The notes under the pieces are model-generated. The model did not search any database. It saw nothing but the letters and a program-made list of their open reading frames with translations, and was not told the DNA's origin. Positions 23,895 to 36,700 of a DNA stretch of 64,000 nt are shown here, piece after piece (position 1 is the stretch's first letter; every line of letters begins with the position of its first letter). A program made the position numbers and the translations under genes. This DNA is from Undaria pinnatifida (Eukaryota; Sar; Phaeophyceae; Laminariales; Alariaceae), in assembly GCA_012845835.1 (NCBI GenBank), contig JABAKD010000009.1:13111955-13175954 (forward strand). The letters run 5' to 3'.

Positions 23895-25224
23895 GTTTTT
23901 GGAATGGTTGCTTTTCTTGCACGCTGTTTTGGGATTGGCTGGTCATGCGGAGTTAGCTACCTGGTATCTTTTATTTTCCTTGTGGCAACGCCGCTAGAAA
24001 GAGAAACGCCCTCGGGTCATTGTGTCATATGTTTGTATGATATGTTTGCGAGCACCCTCGCTCACGGTGAACATGAAACACGTGCGGGAATGAAAAAAAA
24101 ACGTATTCCATCTTTTACAAGTACTAATTTCTTGGCAGTTTTTACGGCTTTTATCCCACTCAAGAAACGTCTAACAAGAGAAAACTGTTTTTCTCCTTCA
24201 TTATTTCTGTAAACCGCTGCATTTTTCTTAGTTCTGTTCTTGGGGCAGGACGTCTGAATGTACGGCACCTGCGTGTGTGTGGATCGATATACAGGAAGGT
24301 AGGAAGGGATTAGGATGGTCGCGCAAGAATTTGGCGGTGTTGGCGCTGCTGGCTTTTTTTGGTTGGTTAATAGCAACAGCATGCAGACCCCCCCGAGGTC
24401 CCCACTCCCAGTGAACCATTTCATCCGAGTTGATGAGTTGAAACACGTTGGCACACCCCGAGGTATCCGTGGTGCTCCGTTACGCCTGAGGATTCATTAC
24501 AGTTTTGTTGCAAGTCGTCGTTTATTTAGTTCATTCCTCGAAACGCTTAAAAATGCGCTACGTTTGCAAGCCATTGGGGCGTTTTTTTAGATACCAACTC
24601 TGGTCGGGTAGGATTTGGGCAGGAACAAACACGTATTATACTTCGAAGTATACTATTAATAGTATTAAAACTGTCAAACGTCACAATCCAATGCCAACCC
24701 AATCCACGAAAAATCAGCGAAAAAATAGCTCGAAGGAATATATATGTTTTCCTACTACCAGGAACCATTTTTTTATTTTCTAACCTAAGGTGTTCGTGTT
24801 CGTGGTTGGTTGCCCTTGGTTGAGTTACCACGACGTGCAGCGGTTTCAATACTACTACGAGTATTAGTATATGCTTTCAAGCCCAACATGATTTGGATAA
24901 CGCAAACGCAAACGCCCTATGATTGTGTTTGCTGCTGTCTGAGCGCATGCAGCGCGTGGCTCCTCCCTTCCTCGCCCCCCCCTTGCTCGTCGGCCGCTAG
25001 AAGGGTTCGACTTCATGCCATGAGGCATACCGCATCACATTTGCGCGTGTCATGTATGCCTAGCGCGCAGCAGTAGAATGGGAGTTGCCGAAGAGCGCTA
25101 CAGAGTCACTACGAACGAAATATTTTGTGACTGTGAAGAAAAACGCCTCCCACGAAACGTTTTTCGCTCCGCGGACGTCCGAAACTGCTTGGCCGACCGA
25201 CACCCAACCGGCATTGACCAAAGC

Positions 25225-25400
25225 TTACCGCCTTTACAGCTGGAAACCCTTTTTTTTTTCACCAATTTACTTGGAGTTCGTATAGGCAGGCATTTTGAGG
25301 CTCTTAACTGGAAACCCTTTTCGGGGGACGAATTTTGTACTAGAAGTTAGAATAAGGAGGCATTTTGGGGCTCTTAAAAAAAGGGGTTAAGATCCGCGTG
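25225..25400 (+). repeat. Degenerate interspersed family around CTGGAAACCCTTTT
   Basis: Two head-to-tail units contain AACTGGAAACCCTTTT, then TACTTGGAGTT or TACTAGAAGTT, then AGGCATTTTGGGGCTCTTAA. Related copies lie at 5825-5880, 23365-23430, 25500-25545 and 25685-25790, and on the other strand at about 32080-32130 and 32860-32960. No terminal repeats or coding capacity are evident. Confidence 0.65.
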
Positions 25401-25920
25401 CATTGCAGTTCCCCGACCAGTAAAAACCGTGGACCAGTGAGGATGACACTTACCGCAAGCGCCTTTACGCACTATTTCACGCTGTTATGTTTTAAAATCT
25501 TACTCCTCGGGCATGGGGACAAAATGCTTGGAGTCAGAATAGGAACATACCACTACAGTCGGGCACCCCGATTTAAGAGCCCTCCGTGACAAAATGAAAC
25601 AGGTGCTCTTGACTGCACATTGCTCCTACCTGTAGTACAGTATGCACAGTAGGAGATGTGTGGCTGGGCATGCCAATTTGGCAGCTCTTAACCCCTTTAC
25701 AACTGGAAACCCGTTTTTGGGGAAAAGTTACTTGGATTTAGTATAGGGAGGGATTCGGGGGCTCCAAAGAGGTTAAGACCCTAAGAATGCTTTAATCTTC
25801 GGTGCACTGTACTATTAATACGAGTTGGAAAAGGGGTAATTTACCACCAACACTGACGCAAGACGTCGGACCAGATAACCCCCCCCCCCCCAGGTGGCCA
25901 TACCGGAAACTAAATTAATC

Positions 25921-26118
25921 ATTGAAGCTGTCATCGATATGCAAGTCCGCCTCACAAGCGATTCTTAATAGGATGCAGCTCACCCTTCATGCGACTCGTC
26001 GGACACCTCACGGCGCTTTGCGCTCGCTTGGTGCACGCGATGTCTGCCTGGTAGGTGAAAACCCAACGTGCTCCGTCCCGGCATAGTAGGGATGCGAGGG
26101 TCTACGGTCATCTCACGC
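25921..26118 (+). repeat. Dispersed repeat of about 200 bp, copy 1
   Basis: Shares ATATGCAAG-type sequence, then AGCTCACCCTTCATGCGACT, CGCTCGCTTGGTGCACGC and GTGCTCCGTCCC with the copy at 27133-27345, in the same orientation. Confidence 0.75.
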
Positions 26119-26141
26119 CATTAATAGGGGTGCAGCAGATA

Positions 26142-26300
26142 CCAAGAATTTTCTGAGCTCCTAACACGGGGAGCTCATTACCTCACCATCACCATCACCA
26201 TCACCCCAAAACGTGCGGCAGGTTCTAAGAATTTTCTGAGCTCTCAACACGGGGAGCTCAATACCTCACCATCACCATCACCATCACCCGAAAACACGAT
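26142..26300 (+). repeat. Tandem duplication with ACCATC run
   Basis: Two units of about 85 bases share AAGAATTTTCTGAGCTC, CACGGGGAGCTCA and TACCTCACCATCACCATCAC. The small differences show it is not a sequencing copy. Confidence 0.85.
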
Positions 26301-26661
26301 TCGAAGACCTTCGTTCGCGCGACCCTACCAACATTTCCATGTCCTAGTCCTAACACCGACTGTACACGTGAAATCATCCCATTAACCCATAGTGCAACAC
26401 TCGAGGAGCTCAACCGGTCACATCGCTCACATACGTTAGTTGGCCCAAAAAGTACACCCCAACCGTGGGAAGGCTCGAGGGTCAACGGTCTTAAGACTAC
26501 GGACATACATGAAATGAGAACACCCCTCCCCCCTTTCCCCCTAAGCGCGGCAAACAGTCAGACACCAGCAGCAGCGCTTCGACCGTGAGCGACCGCTTGG
26601 GGCGCTCCCGCCTTTAACAGGGAGAGTTTGTTAACAAAGCAAGCATAGCGAGCAGCGTCTC

Positions 26662-26663
<2 letters not shown>

Positions 26664-26699
<36 letters not shown>

Positions 26700-26720
26700 C
26701 CAGCACCAGCAGCGCACCCT
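26664..26720 (+). repeat. CAG trinucleotide run
   Basis: About twelve perfect CAG units are followed by CACCAG variants. It lies in intergenic DNA between IWS1 and SBDS. Confidence 0.9.
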
Positions 26721-27132
26721 GCATGACGTGCATACTATAGAGCGAAAAACGCACGACTTGTGCTGAACCACCGCAGGCAGCTCAGCTAACAACGCTAAGG
26801 AACACATCGCATCGCATTGCTCCACTCCAAACCATTAGAGCAACAGCACCACTGTACTCCAAACCATTACGGCACCACTACACTGCTGTGCACCTGGTAG
26901 AAGCAAAATAAGCATAACCGGCCCAGCACGCCCAAGCAAGAAGTCGACGCACAAATCCTGCCCACCCCGCTCCGCGACCACCAGGTACAGCATGCACATG
27001 CGCCAAGCAGACGCGCAACTCAAGCCATCTCTCCGCCAAGCCATGCGCCGTCTCGAAAGGGGAGCGTGGTCAAAGGTCAAATACGCCCCCCCCCCCCTCC
27101 CCCCCGGGTCCAACCCGCCTCCCCCGTCATTC

Positions 27133-27345
27133 GAAGCTGCCATCCGACATGCAAGAGAGTACGCACAAGGTGCGGAAGTCCCTCTCACAACTGGTACTTG
27201 GTAGGATATAGCTCACCCTTCATGCGACTCGCCGAACGCCTCACGGCGCTTCGCGCTCGCTTGGTGCACGCAAGGTCTGCCTGGTCGGTGAAAACCCGAC
27301 GTGCTCCGTCCCTGCATTGTAGGAATGCGAGGGTCGATTGTCCTG
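27133..27345 (+). repeat. Dispersed repeat of about 200 bp, copy 2
   Basis: Partner of 25921-26118, with a short insertion near 27155-27195. It ends about 100 bases before the SBDS stop codon and so may form part of the SBDS 3' untranslated region. Confidence 0.75.
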
Positions 27346-27442
27346 ATACTACGGCTATGCATTAGGCGAGTACATCCCCCCCCCGCCGCCCCCAAACCCC
27401 GCTTTACTTCATGGTTGTACAACATAATTCGAGCATTGGTTT

Positions 27443-27720
27443 TTATGCCCTGAGGTCGGTGTGGAAGAAGTCTTCGGCGTCGACGAGTCGGAACTCCTCC
27501 TCCGACACGGGAGCCACGCCCTTGAGCTTGAGTTTCAGGTTGTACCGGTGCAGGTCGCTCTTGTAGTGTTCTCGGTGCGCGCTCTGCGTAAGGTTGGAAC
27601 AGCACAAAACGTCAAAACAATAAAAAAGCGTCAAGAACTAAACAAAACACCAGACAAAGAAAAACATACCCCCCTGGCATATTTTGTAGACAATTAATAC
27701 GTCAACAAACCAATCAATCG

Positions 27721-27752
<32 letters not shown>

Positions 27753-30700
27753 CCAATCAACAGGACAAGAGGCGAACACGTTAGAGGAGAACGAAGGCAA
27801 AGACGAAGACGAAAACGAAGAATAGTGCAAAGACATAGAGCACTCAAACAAAATAGTGACGAGGAAAGAGACAAGAGGTAATACACAGAGACAACCACAG
27901 AAACAAAGACGGTGTCCCGGACCAAAACCATAAAATATCAGAGAGCAAAGGGTAGCGGTAAACCTAAGGAAAGCAAGACAAAACGCCAAGAATGGACGAA
28001 AACACAAGGCCACATACGATACGTAAAAACAAAAAGTGGTCAACTATATATATAAAACGCAAAAATCGGCGCGCTTCGCGCGCGCGTTTTTTTTTCCTTT
28101 TCTCATTGGGCTGCGCCAAGCGAAGGTCGTAAATCGTAATCACGGAAACCGTTGCATTCATGGTGATATTGTATTGAAAAACAGACGCGTTTCGTCCCAG
28201 ACTCGTTGGAGCACTATGAATACTACTAATAGAGGTATCTGGGTACCTGGTAGGTGTGAAAGGCGTGCTGTCGCTGCGGTGCCTGTCTGCTCTGCTGCTG
28301 TTTGGGCCGTTTGCCGGTCAACGGAAGCGCGGGCTTTGTGTTGTGGTGTGTTAATGTAACCATAGACACGTCTGACGATAAAGCAGCATCCTTTTAAACT
28401 GGACTGGTAAAGATCATGGCTTGAACATCGTACGTACATAGCATTTTTAGTTGTGGACTAGCTGCCTTTTCATTTTTGTTCTCAACACCCCGGAGAATGG
28501 TCTGGAGAATGGTCTGGGCCAAGAATTAACTGAAACGGACCACCACGCCGTAGTAAAACCACGCCGAGGGTGCTTTGTTTTGGTCGTGGGCGTTATAATC
28601 GCAGGTACGTGCATCTTCAGCATGCAGCATCAGGTACCGGTACCGGTTCGTGGGTGGGTTGTGGGTCGGTGGATGGGTGAGAACGGGTCGTTAACACATT
28701 ATATCCGCTGGAGGTGCAACGTACCCATGATTGTGTTTTCAACATAAAAAATCAAGTACAGACCAATCGCCTCTGCTTGTTGGTACTGCTGTACTTCTGT
28801 AGCACATATTGTTTGGAGTGTTTGGTGCTAAGATGGGTTGGTCGGTTGGCGGGCGGTTGGTTGGGTGGGTGGCGGTCGTTTCGTGCGTGGGCGGGTGCTT
28901 TCGTGCCTGTGGGAGGTGGAGCTATTGTTGTCTTTGGTACAGCAGCTGTATCTTGTTCTCGCCGCTGTACAACCGGCCTGCTCTGGCGAAGTTCGAGTAC
29001 GAAACAACGCATTCGTTCACTGCTGTACTGCCGTGGCATGGTGGGTGGGTTGGTTGGTGGGTGGATGGCTTGGTCGGTGGGCGGCGTTTTGTCGGCGACC
29101 TGGAAGCGGATGTCGTGTTGGTGCGGTTGTTGTGTTGTGTGTTGCTTCCTTTCCTTGCTGCCGACCGCTGATGTGCGGTAGGTCTGTGCTGTTTGAGAAT
29201 CAAGTTGCGCTGAATTCAGCAAGAAGTTGAATCTGCATTCACTCTATTAATGGGTATGATGACATGGTAGTCACTGAGCTTGCTGAATCGGCGCGGCGGG
29301 ACTGGGGGGTATCCCCAAGGGGGAACTCCCGCCGCGCGCGCCTCGCCCCCTGATTGGCCGAGGAGGGGCGAGGGGGGGTCCCTCGGCCAATGGGGTTGAG
29401 GCTCGGAAAACATAGGGATGAAAGCCATATGCCTATTGTATTATATGGGGGGGGGCGTACTCATTTGTTACTTGCCTCAGTGATCTGACCATTCACCATG
29501 CATCCTTTTCGAGACGGAGGGGGGGGGGGGACTTGTACTTCCAAGTGACAAAAAACGCTAATCGAGGGACGAAGTAAATGCTCGACATACCGTGTCGGGG
29601 AAGGTCAGGACGCAAGTGTTGCATCCTAGGGGTTTCTTCGCCTTCACGCCGGTCCCGGCAGCAGCAGAAGCCGCCGCAAAACTCTCCTCGCCCGCATCTC
29701 GTCGCGCGCCCTCCTCCCCTGCTTCCCCTCCCGCCGCTTGCCGCTCCGCCCTGGCCTGGTCCCTCTTCTCTTGTCTCTCCTGCACCTCCTGCATTTGTGT
29801 ATACACCAATTAATCAATTAAGGAACAAAATTCCAGCTGCAAAATTCAATCAAACTAACATAACAAATAAAGTAACGCCTACGCGTCCTCACGGAACACC
29901 AAAACAACCTACCAGGCATGACATAACGGACAAATTACATCCTAGGAGCAGCAACAATAACAACGCAGCGCAACAATAACACAGACAGACAATGGTCTCG
30001 GTCTCGAAGCAGCAGCAGCACGCGCGTACCTGCTGCCGTGCGTCGCGCTCCGCCGCGTCCTCCTTCTCCCGCCGCCTCGCCCCCTTGGACTTCTTCCCTC
30101 CGCGCTTTCCGACGCCGCTCTCCCCCGCACCCGTCCCCGCTCCCCGCGCCCTGCCACCGCCTCCCTGTTGCCCCCCCACGCCATCGTCGCCGTAGTCGGA
30201 GTGGCGACCGACTCGTCCTTTTGCTTTGCCTCGCTTCCCCGCCGCTGGAGATTTTAGTCGAAAATGCGTGTTAGAAATCATCGTTAGCGTTTGCGCGGGG
30301 GGGGGGCAGGGGGGGGGGTGAGTTTGAGGGTTGGGGGGGCAGCAGCGGTGATGAGGGTGGGGAGGCGTAGAAGGATAGGGGGGAGGGGGGGTGTAGTCAC
30401 AATGGGGGGCGGGGGCGGGGGGGAAGAGGGGGGGGGGGAAGGGGTGGCGAGGAGGGAAGAGGTGTGATGGTGAAGGGTTTGGAGGGGGGTTGAGGGGACA
30501 GACGGAGGAGGGGAGCGCCGTCAAGATTTACCAAACGTATCCGGAAGACACACAAATACTTGGTGCTATAGTCTATATTGTTCTCCCTCCAGAGAGGACC
30601 TCACGACTTCTTTACGCGGGCCAAGGTGCGGTCGCGTCCGGGTCGCGCACCAGGCGCTATTGTACAGGCTCAGGCAACAAACTGCACACATAAATAGCGG

Positions 30701-33700
30701 GAGCAGGAGTTGGTCTCAATCCCACGGGACGAACGCAGACCACCATAAGGAGATGTGTATCCCCCCCCCCCAAATCACCACGCCCGACACCGCACCGCTC
30801 GAAGGGTGTATGCAACCAGTAACAAAGCACCAACCCACTCGGCCAGCCAACCACCCACCCGGCATCATGAGATCGTCCCCCTCCTCCCCCGCGCCCCCGG
30901 TGTCATCGCCCTTTCCGGCGCTGGCTTTCCTCCCCTTGATCTCCTCTCCCTTCAGCTTGACCGCCAGCAGCCCCTTCCTCAGCAGCTCCACGTCCATGTC
31001 CGCCTCGCCCTCTTGCTGCACCGACAGCTGGAGTACCTCCAGCGAGCACCGGCTACCCCTGCCCGGCGGGGAAGGAACGAAAACGCAAGACGGAGCTTGG
31101 CTTTTCATCAAGCACACAAGAGTGACGGCGCATGGAGGAACGCGACGCACCATACCATTAACTAGAAAAGCACGGAAAGAGAAAGAAAAGAAAATAAATT
31201 AAGACAGAAAAAAGAAAAAGAAAAAACGAAACGAAACGAAAAGAACGAAAAAAAAAACAGACCAAAAAGTGGAAATACATACCACGCATAGAAATAAAAC
31301 ATATATACATATATATATATATGTGTGTCACTTTTACTCTCCAGCTCAGCACGTACCTGTCAAGAGGTTTTACCTTCATCGACTATTAATAGCTTCTGGA
31401 CAAGCCGTGGTCACACGTATTGTCCCTTCTCCCTCCCGGTGCAATAATTAGTACGTACTCCTACATAGGCGAAGCATAAGCAAACACAGAGCACAACCAT
31501 ACATCACTCCACTTCGCTCCAAAAGCTGGTGGCACGTGCTTACTCTGCCACAGCTCTCACGGCCTCCTCCACATCCCGGTACATGCCCGGGTCGACCAGG
31601 AAATCTAGAACCTGGCCCCCGTTGCCCCCACTGCCGGCGGCGCCCCCTTCCCCCCCGCTTTCGAAGTTGTCCACTCCAAGCTTCCCCAGCGTTTCCTTCA
31701 GCGGCGCCGGATCTATTTCGAAGGCAGGCAAATGCAGGGGAAAGGGGTTGGTTCATTGGAAGACAAAAAAGGGTATGGGGAAATTATTACTCCTTCTATT
31801 TATAGTACCGGAAAGACAATCCCCACTCCTTTTTTTTCAGGGCTTTTCGCGGGTCGGGGTCACTGCTCGCGGGTCGGCGTCATTGCTCGCGGGTCGGGCC
31901 GGGGTCGCGGTGACCCGACCCGACCCGCGAGATTTCGAACACCTCCCGACCCGACCCGATCCGATCCGTGAGACGTCGACTACCTCTTGACCCAACCCGA
32001 CTCGACCCGCGAGAGCTTGACCAACCTCCTGATCCGACCCGTGGGTTGGGTTTTGATCCGTGAAAAGCCCTGTTTTTTTTTCCAACCTAGTTTGTCCCCC
32101 GAAAATGGGGTGCGATTTCTACAAGGGGTTAAGGGCAAGGTTAAGGGCAAGGTTAAGGCCAGATTAAGGGCAAGGTTAAGGTCGAGGTTAAGGCCGAGGA
32201 TAAGGGCATGGTGAAGGGCAAGGATAAGGATAAAACGTTGTCAAGGGTGTAAGGAAACGTGCAGGAAGACACAAGGAAAATATGCAGGAACATGATTGGG
32301 CGAAGGCAAGGAAAAATGGGTGTAAGCTAAGGGTAGAGCAGCAAGCAAGCGAGCAGGCAAGCAGGCAAGCAGGCAAGCAGGCAAACAGGCAAGCGGGCAA
32401 GCAGGCAAGCAGGCAAGCAGGCAAGCAGGCAAGCAGGCAAGCAGGCAAGCAGGCAAGCAGGCAAGCAGGCAAGCAGGCAAGCAGGCAAGCAGGCAAGCAG
32501 GCAAGCAGGCAAGCAGGCAAGCAGGCAAGCAGGCAAGCAGGCAAGCAGGCAAGCAGGCCAGCAGGCAAGCTCTCAGAGGGGTTAACACAAGAGGCAAAAC
32601 ACAGTCGCAACAAAAAACTGTCCACAGCAGCCCGCAGCGTACCTTCTTCGGTGGTAATCCTCAGCTTCATCTTGGCCCTGTCAATGGGCATAACTTCCTT
32701 CAGCTTCTTGATCACTTCCAGCGCCTATCCATATGAAATGGGGGTTTGCATGTTAAGAGGGCCACACGTCCAGCACAAGATTGGATGGCCGACACATTGT
32801 CCAGCCGCGTGGTAAGATAGAGGTATACCGTTTTTTGGCGAAAACGTTTTCTGACGGACGAGGCCCCTTAACCCCTACAGAGCCCCGAAACATCTCCCTA
32901 CATTATTTTCAAGTAAACTTGTCCCCAATAATGGGTTTCCAGTTGTAACGGCGTTAAACCAAAAACCGTCGGATATATATATATATTTGCGACAGGTTTG
33001 GTTGCATAATACGCCTGCAATAGGCCAATGGGATTGCTTCATCCGGCAAAAAACAAAAAAAACAAAAAAAAACAATTAACTTTCCCTAAATCAGTTTTTT
33101 GGGTACGTACAGAAACGAAAAAATATAGCGCTACTTCGGTGAGATTACGGAACAAAAAAAGTTCACCTCTAAACCGGGCTTCCAGTTGTATATATAAATA
33201 TGTATATGATGATTCTTTTTTTCGGGGATTCGGTCAGGAGTTTTTTTCCGACTCGGCCTCAGTATGCGACTCTCGGAACTGGAATTCTCGGTCAAATAGC
33301 TTCGTTCGAGCGCCGTCTTCGGGGGGCGGCTCAAACGCCCCTCGCCCTGCCGTATCCGTTCCGCACCTGGCCGGGATCGGGTGGCCGGGATCGGGTACGT
33401 GGGCTGAGCGAGACAAGCGAGAAGGGCGTAAATTTTTGTATTTTGGGCGGTATATGCCCGAGCTATTCTTGGATCTTGGCATATATATGCAGAGCTTGAA
33501 CGAAAAAAACATATGGGAAAACATTTATTTCCACCTTAGCATCATTTCCAAATTGGGTTCTTCTTTCGTCCCCACCACACTTTTCGCATGGTCACACCTC
33601 GAAGCGTTTGGCCTGTTGTCGTACGACTGCTGTGTCGTTGCTTTTCGATAGCGGATTTCACGATCAAATACCTCTGTTCGAGCGTTCGTTGTCTTCGAGG

Positions 33701-36700
33701 GGGGCCGTTCCCTACCCAACGACATCATTACACCCTGTGTCCGTGCTAATTCTTTGTCCAGGAGAGATACAACTTATTATTATGTGGTCACAGACTGTGA
33801 GACAGAGTAAACCAAACAATCGCAATTAATCAAGGAATGAAGCAAGTGAAGTGCTAGCGTACCTGGGGTACGAGAACACGACAAAACAGGCCAGACCATG
33901 AAAAAAATAAAAATAAAATAAACACAACGAACAAAGTGGTCGTGTTTAAAAATCGCAGTACGAAAAACAACGTTTTGTCAGTATTTTTCGTCGCCGCTCC
34001 AAAGAGTCGTTCCGTATATATTGGTCCACGATTCAACGATCCATCTTTCAGGACAGCATAGTAAATATCCCACACTAATTCCATGTATAATTATACCCAC
34101 AAAGGAAACGTGGATGCACTTCTAAAGGTAGGTGTGATTATCAAGGCAGTAGTGTTTCCAACGCTTCGTTGTGTGGTTGCAAGCATTGCGCTGGCTACTG
34201 ACTGTTGTCGTTGCTGGTCAATCCGTTCAGCACCTCGACGTGAACGCGGATGGATGCTGAGCGAGACAAGCGAGAAGCGCGCAAAAATTTGTATTTTGAA
34301 CGGTACTCTCCAGTTATTCTTCGGATCTTGATGTATGGAGAGGTTGATAAAATAAAACTTGGCAAGACATTATTGCCAAATTGGCGTCATATTTGGTCCC
34401 AAAACAAATAATATTTACTGTAAAAAAACTCCCTATGGTACTGCGGTAGGTATCATAGTAGTGCGTTTATTTATTGAATTTCGGTAGGTACACGTACATA
34501 CATACATGGATATAGACGTGGCAAGCGGACGCATTACTAAAACGAGGAGGAGGTAGAAGTGATTACGATTACTGCCCCAGAAAAAGCCACACAGCAGCAT
34601 TGCGAGTGGCTGCGTTCCCGGGGCCTCGAGGGTGGTATTATACAAGTTCGGGCAAATCGACATGGTTTATACTCTCGTGCAAGCACTATAGGTACGCACG
34701 AGTAAGACCACACACAGCGATGCTCTATTACACACAACACGCTTTTTGTTTGTGACACATTTTATGGCATGGGGGGAGGGTGTACCAAAAAACAGGGAAT
34801 ACATTGTCGACACAAAAAACAAGGGAAAAATAATCTTTCCTCGTGTTGTTAAGCTGCGCCACGCGAAGGTCGTAGTAAGTAGACAGTATCCACGGAAGGA
34901 ACCGGTGAGTGGCATGCATTCGTCCCGGTATCGCATCGTTTGGTATTTTTTATTTCTGAGAAGACTCTTCGGAGTAATATAGACGGTGTGCTTTGTAGTT
35001 GCTGTGGTCCTTGACTCCGTTGCTGTGGTCGTTTGCCGGTCAAGTGCAAGCGGTCGTGTTGGTACGTAACTGGCAAATAAGTTTGTGTTGCTTCGTACTT
35101 GACGTGCTCCTTGCTGCTGATTGCAGATTGATCATCTCTTTTATTGTTTTTTTTTTGCGGCACACTTCTACTTTCCAGCTTCTGTACATACAAGCCGTGG
35201 TTACAGGTGCCGTCCCTTCCCCCCCCCCGGTTATTGCCTTCAATTTTTAGCGCATAGGGTTCAGCACCCACTGATCGTCGATTTTTCATCGAGTGTTTCT
35301 AACTCAAGCTCTCGCGCTTTCCGCAAGTCAATTAGTGCACAAAAAAAAGTCCCACGAAAAGTTATACCAGTACGCACTCGGGGAGATTCGAACTCACGAA
35401 ATTGACCTATACCAGGCTCGAGGATAACCTGATACGCCACCGGGGCAGTGAGTGATATAGAGCCGGTCGCCCCGGTGGTCTAGTGGGGTTACACTATTAG
35501 TGCTAGCGTTGGTCCTTGAGTTAAATAACTACCGCGTTGTGAGCTTTGTTGGCTTTATTTATGTGCAGAAATAAGTGAGAAAAAAAGGATGAACTAACTG
35601 CTGAAATCGCCTAGCAGCGTGGGTAGGTAAAATTCGAAGCGAATCGACGAGGGAAGAAAATGTTGAATTCTTCTCGCGATAGAAATTAGGGCATGTACCG
35701 TAGTGGGGAGGGGGGAGGGGAGCTCGCTATATGACCCCGGATCTGAGTTATACTACTTGGAGGGCGAGAGTAGTGCGAGCATCACAATAAATGGGATGGG
35801 GAAAAGAAAGGAAGTGACGTGTATAACTGCTGCTGTAATAACACGATACCCAAGCAAGTTGCACCGATCGACTCGATCTGGACCGACTGCTGTGTATTAT
35901 GCAATTGGTCCATGTACAACTTCTCCAATCACCGGCCAGTATGAGATGATAGTCATTGAACTTGCTGAACTTCCGAGTGAGTGGTGGTTTCCTCTATCCA
36001 TGAACCCCGGCCGAGCCAATCAATCGAAGGTTGGGTTACACTGTACGGGGTGGTATCGACGCAGGAGGTCAAATGAAATGTCCGCGTACCGCGGGTTGGG
36101 GTATACGAATAAAAAACCAGCAGTAGCGCGATTTGCCCCGTTTTTTCTTAGTTGAAAAAACCTTGAAGGATTTCTGAGCCGGGGTTGGACCCTGTTCCGT
36201 GGTCGGCGTTGTATACGAACTTAAGCTAGCTAAGGCTTCAACACCGTGCGGTGTGGTGTCGACCCGGGAGAAGTCGGTTTTCGTCCCCGGTTTATTGGAG
36301 TTGATGGGGTATGGAAGGATTTCTGGAACGGCGGTGGAGCCCTATCCTCATCTGGTGCGTCGGAATGCTCCCCGCCCGTTTGCTGGTCTATCTCCTACCC
36401 GGGTGTCCCTGGCTATACGAGCTGCACAGCCACTCAACGATAAGCCAATGTGAAAAATAGAAGATTGTCGCACCATCGTGCGGGGCTGTGTCGACCCGCG
36501 GGATAAATCGGTTATCGTCCCCGGTTTGTCAGGATTTCTGAAACGGGCACAGGACTCTAGATCCTCCCATGGCGTTGCCCTTATGTCCAAGCCCCAGCTA
36601 ATCAGTCGTAAGTGAATATGGTTGGGGCTCCACGTCGTGCGGAGTGGTGTCGACACGGGAGGTCATCGTTACTGTTCCCGCGTTTTTGGAGCTATAGAGA

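Larger units (their letters stand above)
22587..27442. other. Intergenic region between convergent IWS1 and SBDS
   Basis: I recognise no gene. It holds poly-C tracts (about 23041-23059 and 23101-23115), a GGTT/GGCT run (23841-23894), several copies of a degenerate family around ACTTGGAGTTAGAATAGG (23365-23430, 25225-25400, 25500-25545, 25685-25790), a tandem duplication (26142-26300), two copies of a 200-bp repeat (25921-26118 and 27133-27345), and a CAG run (about 26664-26700). Confidence 0.5.
27584..29590 (-). other. SBDS last intron (2 kb)
   Basis: It separates the two halves of the zinc finger. It holds an AATC run (27711-27753), G-rich GGTT/GGTGG patches at about 28840-29080, two consecutive stem-loops at 29291-29392 and a repeat block at about 29440-29530 that matches 22945-23045 in inverse orientation. 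No nested gene is recognised. Confidence 0.75.

Noticed and set aside
32188-32815. 118- to 177-codon frames of Leu/Ala/Cys/Pro or Arg/Gln/Ala/Gly repeats
   Set aside because: Artefacts of the CAGGCAAG octamer array.
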